The notes beneath the pieces are model-generated. The model was not told where the DNA came from, did not search any database, and worked only from the letters and a program-made list of their open reading frames with translations. A DNA stretch of 8,451 bases from TH5896 sp049578985. Its GTDB lineage: Archaea > Thermoproteota > Nitrososphaeria > Nitrososphaerales > Nitrososphaeraceae. Position numbers and translations under genes: made by a program. The DNA lies in NCBI GenBank assembly GCA_049578985.1, contig JBAUMZ010000016.1, forward strand, positions 1 to 8,451, given 5' to 3'. The number at the start of each line of letters is the position of its first letter. Positions within the stretch are counted from its first letter, which is position 1. Of the stretch, positions 1 to 6,245 are shown in pieces.

Positions 1-1
1 T

Positions 2-427
2 AATGGAAGTAGAAACAACTTCTCTGCGTACATATCTATGCTATGGCCAGATCAGAAGTTGATGTATGATTTTTATGATGAGATGAACTCCATAAACACA
101 ATAGATCATCTAGAGAATCTTCGAAAACATGTCATGAATAACACTAGATGCAAAAGACTGATACTCATCTGGGATCATGCCTCATTCCACGTAAGTAAAA
201 TGACAAATGACTATATCAAGGCACAGAAACATTGGTTGACCATAATCTATCTTCCAAAGAAGGCTCCATACCTTAATCCAAATGAAAGAAAGGTAAATCA
301 GCAGATAAAGTCATACGTATGTGCAAATAGGTTTTACGAACATATACAAGATCAGAAAGCCGCCATATGTGAATATCTAGACAAAAGATTTGGAAGATGG
401 AAGAATGACATTTTATCTGACACTTGA
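2..427 (+). CDS. IS630-family transposase (DDE domain), 5' end beyond window
   Basis: C-terminal catalytic part of an IS630/Tc1-type DDE transposase, the enzyme that excises the element and inserts it at TA dinucleotides. The frame is open to the left edge, so the first Met at 38 is probably internal and the protein begins outside the window. Counting from that Met, the second catalytic Asp is in the WDHASFH segment (D46) and the catalytic Glu is in YLPKKAPYLNPNE (E83). The spacing of 36 residues fits the DD34-36E signature of the family. The Trp usual after this Glu (LNPIE..W) is not seen; the text reads NPNERKVNQQIK. The first Asp lies upstream of the window or in the unread N-terminus. About 46 residues follow the Glu, a normal length, so the C-terminus looks intact. 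Terminal inverted repeats could not be identified. Confidence 0.85.
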   Translation, partial: NGSRNNFSAYISMLWPDQKLMYDFYDEMNSINTIDHLENLRKHVMNNTRCKRLILIWDHASFHVSKMTNDYIKAQKHWLTIIYLPKKAPYLNPNERKVNQQIKSYVCANRFYEHIQDQKAAICEYLDKRFGRWKNDILSDT

Positions 428-1024
428 CTTAGAAATATTCGAAATACCTTCATTGTATTCGCCCACTGCGGTGTTGAGAAGGTCGATTACCACCTTCATA
501 TTAAAAGTTAGATTATCCTTTAATGGAGAAGGAATAACTTGATCAGAGGTCTGATTCAACAGCTTCTTTGCATCCTGGACGGCATCAGAGAACTGTGCAG
601 CTGATACAAATCTGACCATGTCTGTTATGTTAGTAAGTTCCGTAGAAAGGGTCTGATTAAGAGTACTATTTGTGTTGGCAATCGTAGGTTCTATGAGGTC
701 ATATATTTCAGCAATAGGATGAAATGCATGAGCAAGAGCTAAAGTGTCGTTTCCATTCTCCTTGTTTAGTAGAGCAGCATTCAGATGTCCCAAAATTTGC
801 TCTAAATTCGATTTAAAAATGACATTTGAGTCATCCATTGAATCAGAAGACGCACTAGTAGTGTTTGTATTCCCTTCTATCTGTACTTCTTCCTGTCCAT
901 AAATAACATTTACAGCAAATGGATCAGACATCGTAATAGATATTGATGCCAATGTCATCCCTACAACTACAAGCATCATACCCATTACAGCGTATTGAAT
1001 ACAAGCGTTATAGACTGATAGCAT
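413..1024 (-). CDS. Membrane-anchored or secreted extracytoplasmic protein, unknown function
   Basis: A 203-residue protein with one hydrophobic N-terminal segment (about residues 11-31) followed by AVNVIYGQEE, which could be a signal-peptide cleavage region or the end of an uncleaved anchor. The remainder is an exported-type domain rich in Asn, Ser and Thr with many N-x-S/T sequons, as expected for a glycosylated archaeal surface protein. A linker at about 45-70 precedes a helical domain with LALAHAFHPIAEIYDLI (about 95-111), including H99 and H102. That stretch weakly recalls the extracytoplasmic helical domain attached to some FTR1-like iron permeases; this is from memory and uncertain. 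The ATG at 1024 is first in frame and has a TATA-like box upstream. The stop lies inside the 3' end of the converging transposase gene, so the last residues (SSVR at least) may derive from the inserted element. Confidence 0.75.
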   Translation of the reverse strand: MLSVYNACIQYAVMGMMLVVVGMTLASISITMSDPFAVNVIYGQEEVQIEGNTNTTSASSDSMDDSNVIFKSNLEQILGHLNAALLNKENGNDTLALAHAFHPIAEIYDLIEPTIANTNSTLNQTLSTELTNITDMVRFVSAAQFSDAVQDAKKLLNQTSDQVIPSPLKDNLTFNMKVVIDLLNTAVGEYNEGISNISKSSVR

Positions 1025-1052
1025 ATTAGTTCAGATTAACGTCATGAACTGT

Positions 1053-1062
1053 AATATTTAAC
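1053..1062 (-). promoter_or_regulatory. TATA-like box for the 413-1024 gene
   Basis: The minus strand reads ggttaaatattac, a TATA-like box centred about 33 nt before the ATG at 1024. This predicts a short leader of a few nucleotides. It overlaps the stop codon of the doubtful upstream ORF (1058-1246). No Shine-Dalgarno sequence precedes the ATG. Seen by eye only. Confidence 0.4.
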
Positions 1063-1246
1063 CTATTTGTTGATTCTCCATTCTGAGAACACTTGACATA
1101 CACATGGCTATACCTCGGAAGATCAAAGTATGGATGTCAGATAATAACATCTGAAGTCCTAGCATAGAATGGCTTTTCTTAATTCGTACAGGTGGTCGTA
1201 ACATATCAAAGCTGAAACCCGCAATTAGTATTCTGCCTGATAACAT
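1058..1246 (-). CDS. Doubtful small ORF, 62 residues
   Basis: An open frame of 62 codons from ATG, lying 15 nt after the stop of the F420 reductase-family gene and 33 nt before the next minus-strand gene, so its position would suit a short co-directional cluster. The product contains many Met residues, a basic middle (RPPVRIKKSHS) and a mildly hydrophobic second half (about 28-55). I recognise no family and see no ribosome binding site. It could equally be a chance ORF in a spacer or a fragment of an older gene. Only the location argues for it. Confidence 0.25.
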   Translation of the reverse strand: MLSGRILIAGFSFDMLRPPVRIKKSHSMLGLQMLLSDIHTLIFRGIAMCMSSVLRMENQQIG

Positions 1247-1261
1247 GAATTACTGCATATT

Positions 1262-1933
1262 CTACTTTTTCAGTAACTTGAATGCATGATCTCCGTTACC
1301 TGTTCTGAAGTAATGAGTAATCCATAGCATTGCAAGAGGTTCTAGAAGGCGGGCTCCTTCTAGTCCTCCGATGTCTATTGTTTCCCATCCAAATGGAGTT
1401 AGGATGCTTTCAGTAACTACTTTCTTAGCTTCTTCATCGTTTCCACATATGAACATGGTAGGAGGGCCACCCCGAAAATCTGGATGAATCATATGTGGAT
1501 TACCGACAATGTTAAATGCCTTAACGACCTTGGCTCCAGAAAGTAAGCGCTGAACTATTTCGGCCGCAGAGTCTGTATAACCAACTGCCATTCTTGGCGG
1601 AAGGCCTTGTGAAAAATCCAGGGGATTAGTGGTATCGATAACAACTTTACCTATCATGTGACCCGGATTAGCCATCTTTATCGCGTTGGTAGTTCCGGTC
1701 CATGAAGTGCAGAGCACGATTAGATCGTCACCAAATGAAGTAGCCTCTGCGAAGCTTCCAATTGATCCGTTCCCTGATTCCTTTCCTCCTTTCTTCCTTT
1801 GTTTATCAATCCATTCGACAACTTCCTTCTTGGATGTATCTCGGGTTCCGAGCTTCACATGATGTCCGAGCTCTAGTAATCCATCAGCGAGTCTACGCCC
1901 CACGTCTCCGGACCCGATTATTCCTATCTTCAT
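1262..1933 (-). CDS. NADPH-dependent F420 reductase-family oxidoreductase
   Basis: A 223-residue protein of the NADP oxidoreductase, coenzyme F420-dependent family. Characterised members transfer hydride between reduced F420 and NADP+ in the cytoplasm. It begins with a Rossmann glycine motif (KIGIIGSGDVG, G7-x-G9-x2-G12). GTRD at 29-32 places T30 and R31 where the NADPH 2'-phosphate is usually bound. VVIDTTNPLDF (97-107) and KAFNIVGNPHM (138-148) match the conserved core, and the C-terminus HAFKLLKK is typical. Length is normal for the family (about 210-230). The ATG is the first codon of the Rossmann strand and has a TATA box at leaderless distance, which supports this start. Many homologues in this group have unproven F420 dependence, so NAD(P)-dependent activity on another substrate is possible. 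Confidence 0.9.
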   Translation of the reverse strand: MKIGIIGSGDVGRRLADGLLELGHHVKLGTRDTSKKEVVEWIDKQRKKGGKESGNGSIGSFAEATSFGDDLIVLCTSWTGTTNAIKMANPGHMIGKVVIDTTNPLDFSQGLPPRMAVGYTDSAAEIVQRLLSGAKVVKAFNIVGNPHMIHPDFRGGPPTMFICGNDEEAKKVVTESILTPFGWETIDIGGLEGARLLEPLAMLWITHYFRTGNGDHAFKLLKK

Positions 1934-1953
1934 GATTCTTATTGAATGAAATG

Positions 1954-1963
1954 GTTTATATCC
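1954..1963 (-). promoter_or_regulatory. TATA box of the F420 reductase-family gene
   Basis: The minus strand reads ggatataaac, centred about 25 nt upstream of the ATG at 1933. That is the spacing expected for an archaeal TATA box driving a leaderless transcript. No Shine-Dalgarno sequence lies between it and the start. Confidence 0.55.
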
Positions 1964-1978
1964 ATTGATGCCATGGTT

Positions 1979-2003
1979 CGCCCTGACCTAATGAGAAAGG
2001 GCG
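1979..2003. repeat. Short inverted repeat upstream of the F420 reductase-family promoter
   Basis: Arms cgccct (1979-1984) and agggcg (1998-2003) are perfect inverted copies separated by 13 nt. The repeat lies about 20 nt upstream of the TATA box of the minus-strand gene, a position where an activator or repressor site could sit. Six-base arms can arise by chance. Confidence 0.3.
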
Positions 2004-2207
2004 TACTGCTGGATTGAATGAAAATATATTAGAATTAGAAGTAAGCTCGCACCCATATCAATGTAGTCCCTTGTCACAATATTGTATAAAAAAGTTTGGT
2101 AGCATGGTAGGTCAGTTGTGAAACCACAGATACAGCTCCTGAACTACTTTGAGTGATTGAAAAAGTACGCTCAAACCTTTATTCTCCCAACATAGAATTA
2201 GAGTATT

Positions 2208-2372
2208 ATGATGGTACGGGTTAAAAACGATCCCCTCCAGCCCATTATTATATATTTTTATATTATGTTATATAATGCAGCGTTGTCGGCAGCGGTTCCT
2301 CTCATAATTATTGCTGCCGACATTATGCTCAACCCTCGCATATTTAAGCTCCTGTCATCTTCAATGCAATGA
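2208..2372 (+). CDS. Doubtful 54-residue ORF with a hydrophobic core
   Basis: ATG-ATG double start and 54 codons to TGA. Residues about 12-39 (running through PIIIYFYIMLYNAALSAAV and PLIIIAADIM) form one long hydrophobic stretch that could span a membrane once, with a basic N-terminus. No Shine-Dalgarno sequence and no well-placed TATA box are visible. The hydrophobicity may simply reflect AT-rich codons, and a strong DNA hairpin (2284-2322) falls in the middle of the frame, which argues against a gene. Confidence 0.15.
   Translation: MMVRVKNDPLQPIIIYFYIMLYNAALSAAVPLIIIAADIMLNPRIFKLLSSSMQ
2284..2322. repeat. Perfect 10-bp inverted repeat (hairpin)
   Basis: tgtcggcagc at 2284-2293 and gctgccgaca at 2313-2322 are perfect inverted copies with a 19-nt loop. 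The arms are GC-rich in an AT-rich surrounding. On the outer side, ataatg (about 2273-2278) can pair with the cattat that overlaps the right arm's end (2321-2326), a bulged extension. It could be a structured RNA, a protein site or the relic of a small mobile element; nothing decides between these. Confidence 0.6.
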
Positions 2373-2485
2373 AACACCATGACACTTCAGGCTTGTGTTG
2401 AGTCGCATGAGACGTAAGGTACCCATGGTTGTCTTAAATTCTTAAATTGGTTCACATCAATTACATAGCGATATAGACTCACCAG

Positions 2486-2496
2486 TAATAATATAT
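2486..2496 (+). promoter_or_regulatory. TATA-like box before the decayed secreted-protein gene
   Basis: taataatatat, centred about 30 nt upstream of the ATG at 2522, fits a short-leader archaeal promoter. It supports the view that 2522 was a genuine gene start. Confidence 0.4.
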
Positions 2497-2521
2497 CGTG
2501 AAGAAGTAGCTGGCTCTATAG

Positions 2522-2769
2522 ATGAATAGGAGCGTATCTCTGGGACTGGTCATTGGTGCTCTGGCTATTTCGCTAGTGGCATCAGCAGTTTTGATCAGTG
2601 ATGCATTTGCATCTAAGAATAATATGTTAGACAGAGCAATGCGTTAAACAAGCATATAGTAGCAGGTGTTGCTCATGGTGAAGCAGCAGAGAATTAAGGA
2701 CAAAGTTGAATGACAGTGACTGTGGTTCCTGAGAGTGAAACAGGCATAGTGAAACAGACCTATAACTAG
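2522..2769 (+). pseudogene. Decayed small secreted-protein gene (signal peptide, frameshift, stops)
   Basis: The first frame gives a convincing signal peptide of 41 codons: MNRSVSLGLVIGALAISLVA, then SAVLISDAFA as a likely cleavage site, then SKNNMLDRAMR and a stop at 2645. Reading on in the frame that begins at 2644 gives LNKHIVAGVAHGEAAEN, a stop (TAA), GQS, a stop (TGA), then MTVTVVPESETGIVKQTYN and a final TAG at 2767-2769. The uninterrupted protein-like text across the frame change and the two stops suggests a short exported protein of about 80 residues, broken by one frameshift and two nonsense changes. The family was not recognised. Alternatively, only the 41-residue ORF is real and the rest is chance; the signal peptide is the stronger half of the evidence. 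Confidence 0.55.
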
Positions 2770-2807
2770 AAAACTTAATGTGCTACATAGCCTTTTGATT
2801 TTATTAA

Positions 2808-2817
2808 TCTAAAAAAC
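2808..2817 (+). promoter_or_regulatory. TATA-like box for the acetyltransferase gene
   Basis: tctaaaaaac, centred about 29 nt before the TTG at 2842, is consistent with a leaderless or very short-leader transcript starting near 2840. This spacing favours the TTG at 2842 slightly over the one at 2854. Confidence 0.4.
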
Positions 2818-2841
2818 GTATTATACTCTTCTAGTTTAATA

Positions 2842-3738
2842 TTGCATATACTGTTGAAGTTCAGACACGCAAAACAATCCGATAAAAATAATGTTTTAAG
2901 ATTTTGTACTAATACATTTGAGTGGGGTGACTACATAGAAGGAGCATGGGATGTATGGTATTCTGATTCAAATGGATATTTGATGATAGTAGAAGAAGAA
3001 GACAGTGGAGTAATAGCAGCAGTTTCTCATGCTTATGTATGTCCTAATAGGAATAGAGTATGGTTGGAAGGTTTAAGAGTTAATCCCTATTTCAGACGCA
3101 GATCTATTGGAACAGAGTTGATAAAGAGATTAATAGAATACGGCAAAGAACAAGGAGCTCAAGAAGCAGCTGCAGTAGTATCAGTAAATAATATTGCATC
3201 ACAGGCGATGATGGAAAAGAATGGATTTGTTGTGATATCGAGATGGAGTTATTGTTATAGTACTGGCAAAGTGTATCAAAATCCTGAGACTGGCCAAGCC
3301 AGAATTGCTACATTAAAGGATAAGGAAATGATATGTAGCTATCTTAAGCGGTCTCAGATATTTAGCGCTGCAGCAGAAAATTATGTAGATTTTTGGAGGT
3401 GGTATTATCTTGATCTGGGTTCTAGAGTCTTACAAAATTTGATTGACGATAAGAAAGTAGTAGTCATCATGGGCACTCATAATTCTATAAACGATGGAGT
3501 CATGATTATTAATAATTATTATAATAATTATCAAATAGGATATCTTGATGCTTCTGATGCGTTAACTCTAAGGCGCTTAGTCACCTTTGCCAGTAATTTG
3601 GCATACCATGGATCGACAGAAAAAACATGTGAGAAACTACAAATGTTCATTCCTCATGTACCATTTCTCAAACCGGTTTTGGCAGATTTAGGAATAAATC
3701 AAGATGGGCAGTTTCTATTATACAGAATGGAATATTAG
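2842..3738 (+). CDS. GNAT-family N-acetyltransferase with C-terminal extension
   Basis: A 298-residue cytoplasmic protein predicted to transfer an acetyl group from acetyl-CoA to an unknown acceptor. The GNAT domain covers about residues 5-140. Strand beta-4 is LEGLRVNP (75-82) and the acetyl-CoA pyrophosphate loop is RRRSIGTELI (85-94), in which the usual first glycine (RRGIGT) is Ser88. SVNNIASQAMMEKNGF (114-129) is the usual motif B region. About 160 further residues, aromatic-rich and without a second pyrophosphate loop, probably form a degenerate second GNAT-like or substrate domain, as in other long GNAT proteins; that part is inference. No ATG is available: the start is TTG at 2842 or TTG at 2854, and the latter would give the typical opening MKFRHAKQSD. 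The gene stands alone. Confidence 0.85.
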   Translation: MHILLKFRHAKQSDKNNVLRFCTNTFEWGDYIEGAWDVWYSDSNGYLMIVEEEDSGVIAAVSHAYVCPNRNRVWLEGLRVNPYFRRRSIGTELIKRLIEYGKEQGAQEAAAVVSVNNIASQAMMEKNGFVVISRWSYCYSTGKVYQNPETGQARIATLKDKEMICSYLKRSQIFSAAAENYVDFWRWYYLDLGSRVLQNLIDDKKVVVIMGTHNSINDGVMIINNYYNNYQIGYLDASDALTLRRLVTFASNLAYHGSTEKTCEKLQMFIPHVPFLKPVLADLGINQDGQFLLYRMEY

Positions 3739-3992
3739 CTCATGCATTATTGCTATTAACAACCACTTTGTCTCGACAGAAATGGTCAACATTGGGGGAT
3801 CATTCGAAACCAGCTTGGAGGCAATGGAGAATGCATGTCGTTATTTCATCCGTTTTGGCGTCACATGACGAAGAAGGGAAATGAATAGGTGTTAAGGTTT
3901 GACCAACTAAGAGTGTTCTGCTAACCTCAATAAAAAATTCAATAACTAATCCAGCTAGTTCATACTTTGAGGTGAATCGTTCAAATAATTGA
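3739..3992. other. 254-bp spacer after the acetyltransferase
   Basis: No gene found. The longest reading from an ATG is 28 codons (3782-3868) and shows no recognisable features. A near-palindrome cgtca-ca-tgacg lies at 3859-3870, and an AT-rich TATA-like run (aataaaaaattc) lies at about 3929-3940, upstream of the next coding-like stretch. Confidence 0.4.
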
Positions 3993-4226
3993 AATTCTCT
4001 GCAAAGAGGAGGAATTGATTGGTTTGCTGCACGTCAAACAGCACACCTTATTCTTGGATTACAAACGCCATGCAACGAGTTGGTTAATCCGGATAACACC
4101 CTGACTGACCAAGGTAAGAAAGTATTGTTGTGTTACGGTGGTGGACTCCTTTTAGCGCTTGAAAGTGGAGGTTTAAGTGCTCTAGGTTTAGGTGAACTTG
4201 GTAGGGCTGCAGGTTGTCCAAAATAA
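3993..4226 (+). pseudogene. Coding-like remnant without a start codon
   Basis: A 77-codon open frame with protein-like composition ending in TAA. From about 4020 it reads WFAARQTAHLILGLQTPCNE, then LVNPDNTLTDQGKKVLLCY, then a Gly/Leu-rich segment GGGLLLALESGGLSALGLG and ELGRAAGCPK. Three Cys residues are present. Upstream in frame there is a TGA at 3990 and no ATG, GTG or TTG until a TTG deep inside (at about 4080), so the N-terminus seems lost. A gaggagg run at 4006-4012 resembles a ribosome binding site, but the nearest TTG behind it (4015) opens a different 29-codon frame. Its last 13 nt overlap the start of the next ORF. Family not recognised. It could also be a real gene with an unusual start such as ATT or CTG. 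Confidence 0.4.
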
Positions 4227-4393
4227 TTTCTTTCTTGATAGTTGCAACAGCGATTAGCAGCTTGTTACTCCTCCAACAATTAGCCAGTACTTTTCAAGTA
4301 TACGCTTCGGAGTCCCCTTATCAATCAGGATACGATCATGGTTGCGATGATGCAGGTATATCGGATCCAGGTGACAGATATATCAGGATATAG
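4214..4393 (+). CDS. Truncated small secreted protein, TTG start
   Basis: A 59-codon ORF from TTG. It encodes SKIISFLIVATAISSLLLL, then QQLASTFQVYA, a clear signal peptide with probable cleavage after VYA, and then SESPYQSGYDHGCDDAGISD and PGDRYIRI before TAG. From memory, the motif GYDHGCDDAGISDPGDRYI belongs to a family of short exported proteins common in Nitrososphaeria, where the chain normally continues with a conserved block after DRYI (of the type INQP..GPSFH). Here it stops after DRYIRI, so the C-terminal half is missing; the following 60 nt show no continuation in any frame. It starts inside the end of the 3993-4226 frame (13-nt overlap), which could mean coupling or simply two abutting relics. 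It lies 60 nt before the P450 gene, in the same direction. Confidence 0.5.
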   Translation: MSKIISFLIVATAISSLLLLQQLASTFQVYASESPYQSGYDHGCDDAGISDPGDRYIRI

Positions 4394-4453
4394 CAAGCGT
4401 GAGACCAAAAATTGATATTCCATAGCACAATGAATACATATATCGAATAGCTA

Positions 4454-5968
4454 ATGACGACAGCAGCAGCCCACGGATTCCAATATGACCGCCCACCTGG
4501 CCCTAGAACTAATCTTCCTTATGTATTTAGTTTAAAATTTCTGAAAGACCCTCTAAATATCCTTAATGATCTGGCTATCAAATATGGCGATATTTCTTAC
4601 TTCAAATTTGGCCACCAGGGAATCTACTTTGTTAAACATCCAGATTATATTCAAAGCGTATTAGTGACCAATCAATCCAAATTTATCAAGAACCCTGGAC
4701 TTCGCTTGACTAAACGAATAATTGGAGACGGTTTGCTGACAAGTGAAGGTGAATATCATAAACGCCAACGTGATCTGATACAGCCAGCGTTTGACTATAA
4801 ACATATTGCTATGTATGGGAACGTGATCACATCCTGTGGAGAAGATATATGCAAGGAATGGATCCCGGATAAAGAGAGAGGGTACACGAGAACAAGAGTG
4901 ATAGATGTGCACAAAGAGATGACTAAACTCACCATGTCGATTATTAGTAGAATATTATTTGGTTCAACCATTGATTCAGATACGACTGGAAGAATCATTC
5001 AGGACGTGTCAATACTGGTGGGTTATTTCAATCACCTCAGATTGCCACTTATAGGTAACATAATAGAAAAACTTCCTCTTGCAAGTAGTAGACGGTTTCA
5101 TGCTGCAAAACAGCATCTGGATTCATTGATTCTTGAAATCATAGCAGATTCAAAACAAAAACTGATGCAGCAAGATGAACAGAAAGGCAGTAATGATCTG
5201 AATGGTCAGTTGTTGGATGACTTTCGAGGGGGGAATGGAAATAACCCAATTGATCTTCTATCTACATTGCTTCTTCTCGATATAAGGAGGAAGAGACTAG
5301 ACACAACTGGATCTGGTAAAACAAGTGCTGGTGCTGCTATGACTGACCGGCAACTTAGAGACGAGATTATGACACTTTTTCTTGCGGGTCATGAAACTAC
5401 GGCAAATGCTTTAACTTGGACATTATATCTCATCTCTCAAAACCATGATGTGGAGTCAAAGATCATCGAAGAAATGAAACAAGCAATAGGTAGCGAAAGG
5501 CCTCCAACTGTGGAAGACATAGGAAAGTTTCAGTACTTGCGCAATGTATTTACAGAATCATTGAGGTTGTATCCGCCAGCATGGGCGATTGGAAGGGAAG
5601 CCATTGATAACGTAGTAATAGGTAATTACTCAATTCCACCAGGTTCAGTAATAGTTATGAGTCAGTATATCACTCACCGAGATTCTCGTTTTTTTAGTGA
5701 ACCTAATAAATTCATCCCAGAACGGTGGAGCTCCGGAATGAAATTCAATTTGCACAAATTTGCATTCTTCCCATTTGGAGGAGGATCTAGAATATGTATG
5801 GGTGAACCACTGGCTTGGATGGAAGGAATATTGTTATTAGTAACGATATTAAGACATTGGAAAATGGAGCTTCTGCCAGAACATCCAGTAGTACTTAGTC
5901 CACTTATAACATTACGACCGAAATACGGGATGAAGATGATCGTTAAACGCAGAGATAATAATCTTTAG
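4454..5968 (+). CDS. Cytochrome P450 monooxygenase
   Basis: A 504-residue haem-thiolate monooxygenase with all signature motifs: the proline-rich opening RPPGPR (13-18), the helix-I oxygen-activation motif AGHETT (311-316), the ExxR pair E368/R371 in TESLRLYPP, PERW (422-425), and the haem loop FGGGSRICMG (441-450) with Cys448 as the axial ligand. The C-helix reads YHKRQRDLIQPAF. There is no N-terminal membrane anchor, so it is soluble, as bacterial class enzymes are. It is somewhat longer than a typical 400-460 aa bacterial P450. A hydrophilic insertion at about 236-298, before helix I, includes GGNGNN and TTGSGKTSAG. No ferredoxin or reductase gene is nearby, so the redox partner is encoded elsewhere. 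The ATG directly follows an in-frame TAG at 4448, which fixes the start. The substrate cannot be inferred. Overall layout resembles the CYP4/CYP102/CYP110-like branch. Confidence 0.95.
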   Translation: MTTAAAHGFQYDRPPGPRTNLPYVFSLKFLKDPLNILNDLAIKYGDISYFKFGHQGIYFVKHPDYIQSVLVTNQSKFIKNPGLRLTKRIIGDGLLTSEGEYHKRQRDLIQPAFDYKHIAMYGNVITSCGEDICKEWIPDKERGYTRTRVIDVHKEMTKLTMSIISRILFGSTIDSDTTGRIIQDVSILVGYFNHLRLPLIGNIIEKLPLASSRRFHAAKQHLDSLILEIIADSKQKLMQQDEQKGSNDLNGQLLDDFRGGNGNNPIDLLSTLLLLDIRRKRLDTTGSGKTSAGAAMTDRQLRDEIMTLFLAGHETTANALTWTLYLISQNHDVESKIIEEMKQAIGSERPPTVEDIGKFQYLRNVFTESLRLYPPAWAIGREAIDNVVIGNYSIPPGSVIVMSQYITHRDSRFFSEPNKFIPERWSSGMKFNLHKFAFFPFGGGSRICMGEPLAWMEGILLLVTILRHWKMELLPEHPVVLSPLITLRPKYGMKMIVKRRDNNL

Positions 5969-6075
5969 ATCTCCTGCTGCTGTGATCCATACCATCATTG
6001 ATACAACTGCACGATCAATAATAGAGAGAATCAGAACCTAGGACCATCAGAGATTCAAAAGACAGACCGATTCAG

Positions 6076-6117
6076 CATGTTGAACATGAGTGAGATTCTT
6101 TATGAGTGACGCTCACT
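6076..6117. repeat. Cluster of palindromes and a direct repeat downstream of the P450
   Basis: Three small structures lie within 42 nt: a palindrome catgtt-g-aacatg (6076-6088), a direct octamer atgagtga at 6086-6093 and 6102-6109 (16-nt period), and a hairpin agtga-cgc-tcact (6105-6117) followed by a T-containing run (gttttctg). The hairpin could help terminate the P450 transcript. The direct repeats are more like protein sites. The rest of the 277-bp spacer (5969-6245) holds no gene that I can see. Confidence 0.4.
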
Positions 6118-6245
6118 GTCTGCAGTTTTCTGTACTTTAAATTATAAAAATGCTTAATCACTAAGCGAAAGAGGTAGACTGCCAATACACATAATGCTAC
6201 GTTTAGCAAACAAAGGTAAAATGGCGCGAAAAATATAATTGTAAG

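Larger units (their letters stand above)
1934..2521. other. 588-bp intergenic region without a firm gene
   Basis: This lies between two divergently oriented genes. It holds the minus-strand promoter near 1954, a TATA-like run tataaaaaag at 2085-2094 with no convincing gene after it, a very AT-rich stretch at about 2246-2278, a strong hairpin at 2284-2322, a doubtful 54-codon ORF (2208-2372), a tandem octamer cttaaatt at about 2433-2448, and the TATA box of the decayed gene at 2522. I looked for tRNA cloverleaf features and found none. Confidence 0.6.

Noticed and set aside
3782..3868. 28-codon ORF beginning MVNIGGSFETSLEAMENACR
   Set aside because: Too short, no promoter or homology signal; probably chance.
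4661..4998. Two minus-strand ORFs (83 and 67 codons) inside the P450 gene
   Set aside because: They lie wholly within the P450 coding sequence, which has all its signature motifs; these are antisense shadows.
1262..5968. The F420 reductase-family enzyme as electron donor to the P450
   Set aside because: The genes are 2.5 kb apart, on opposite strands and under separate promoters, and this family is not a known P450 redox partner.
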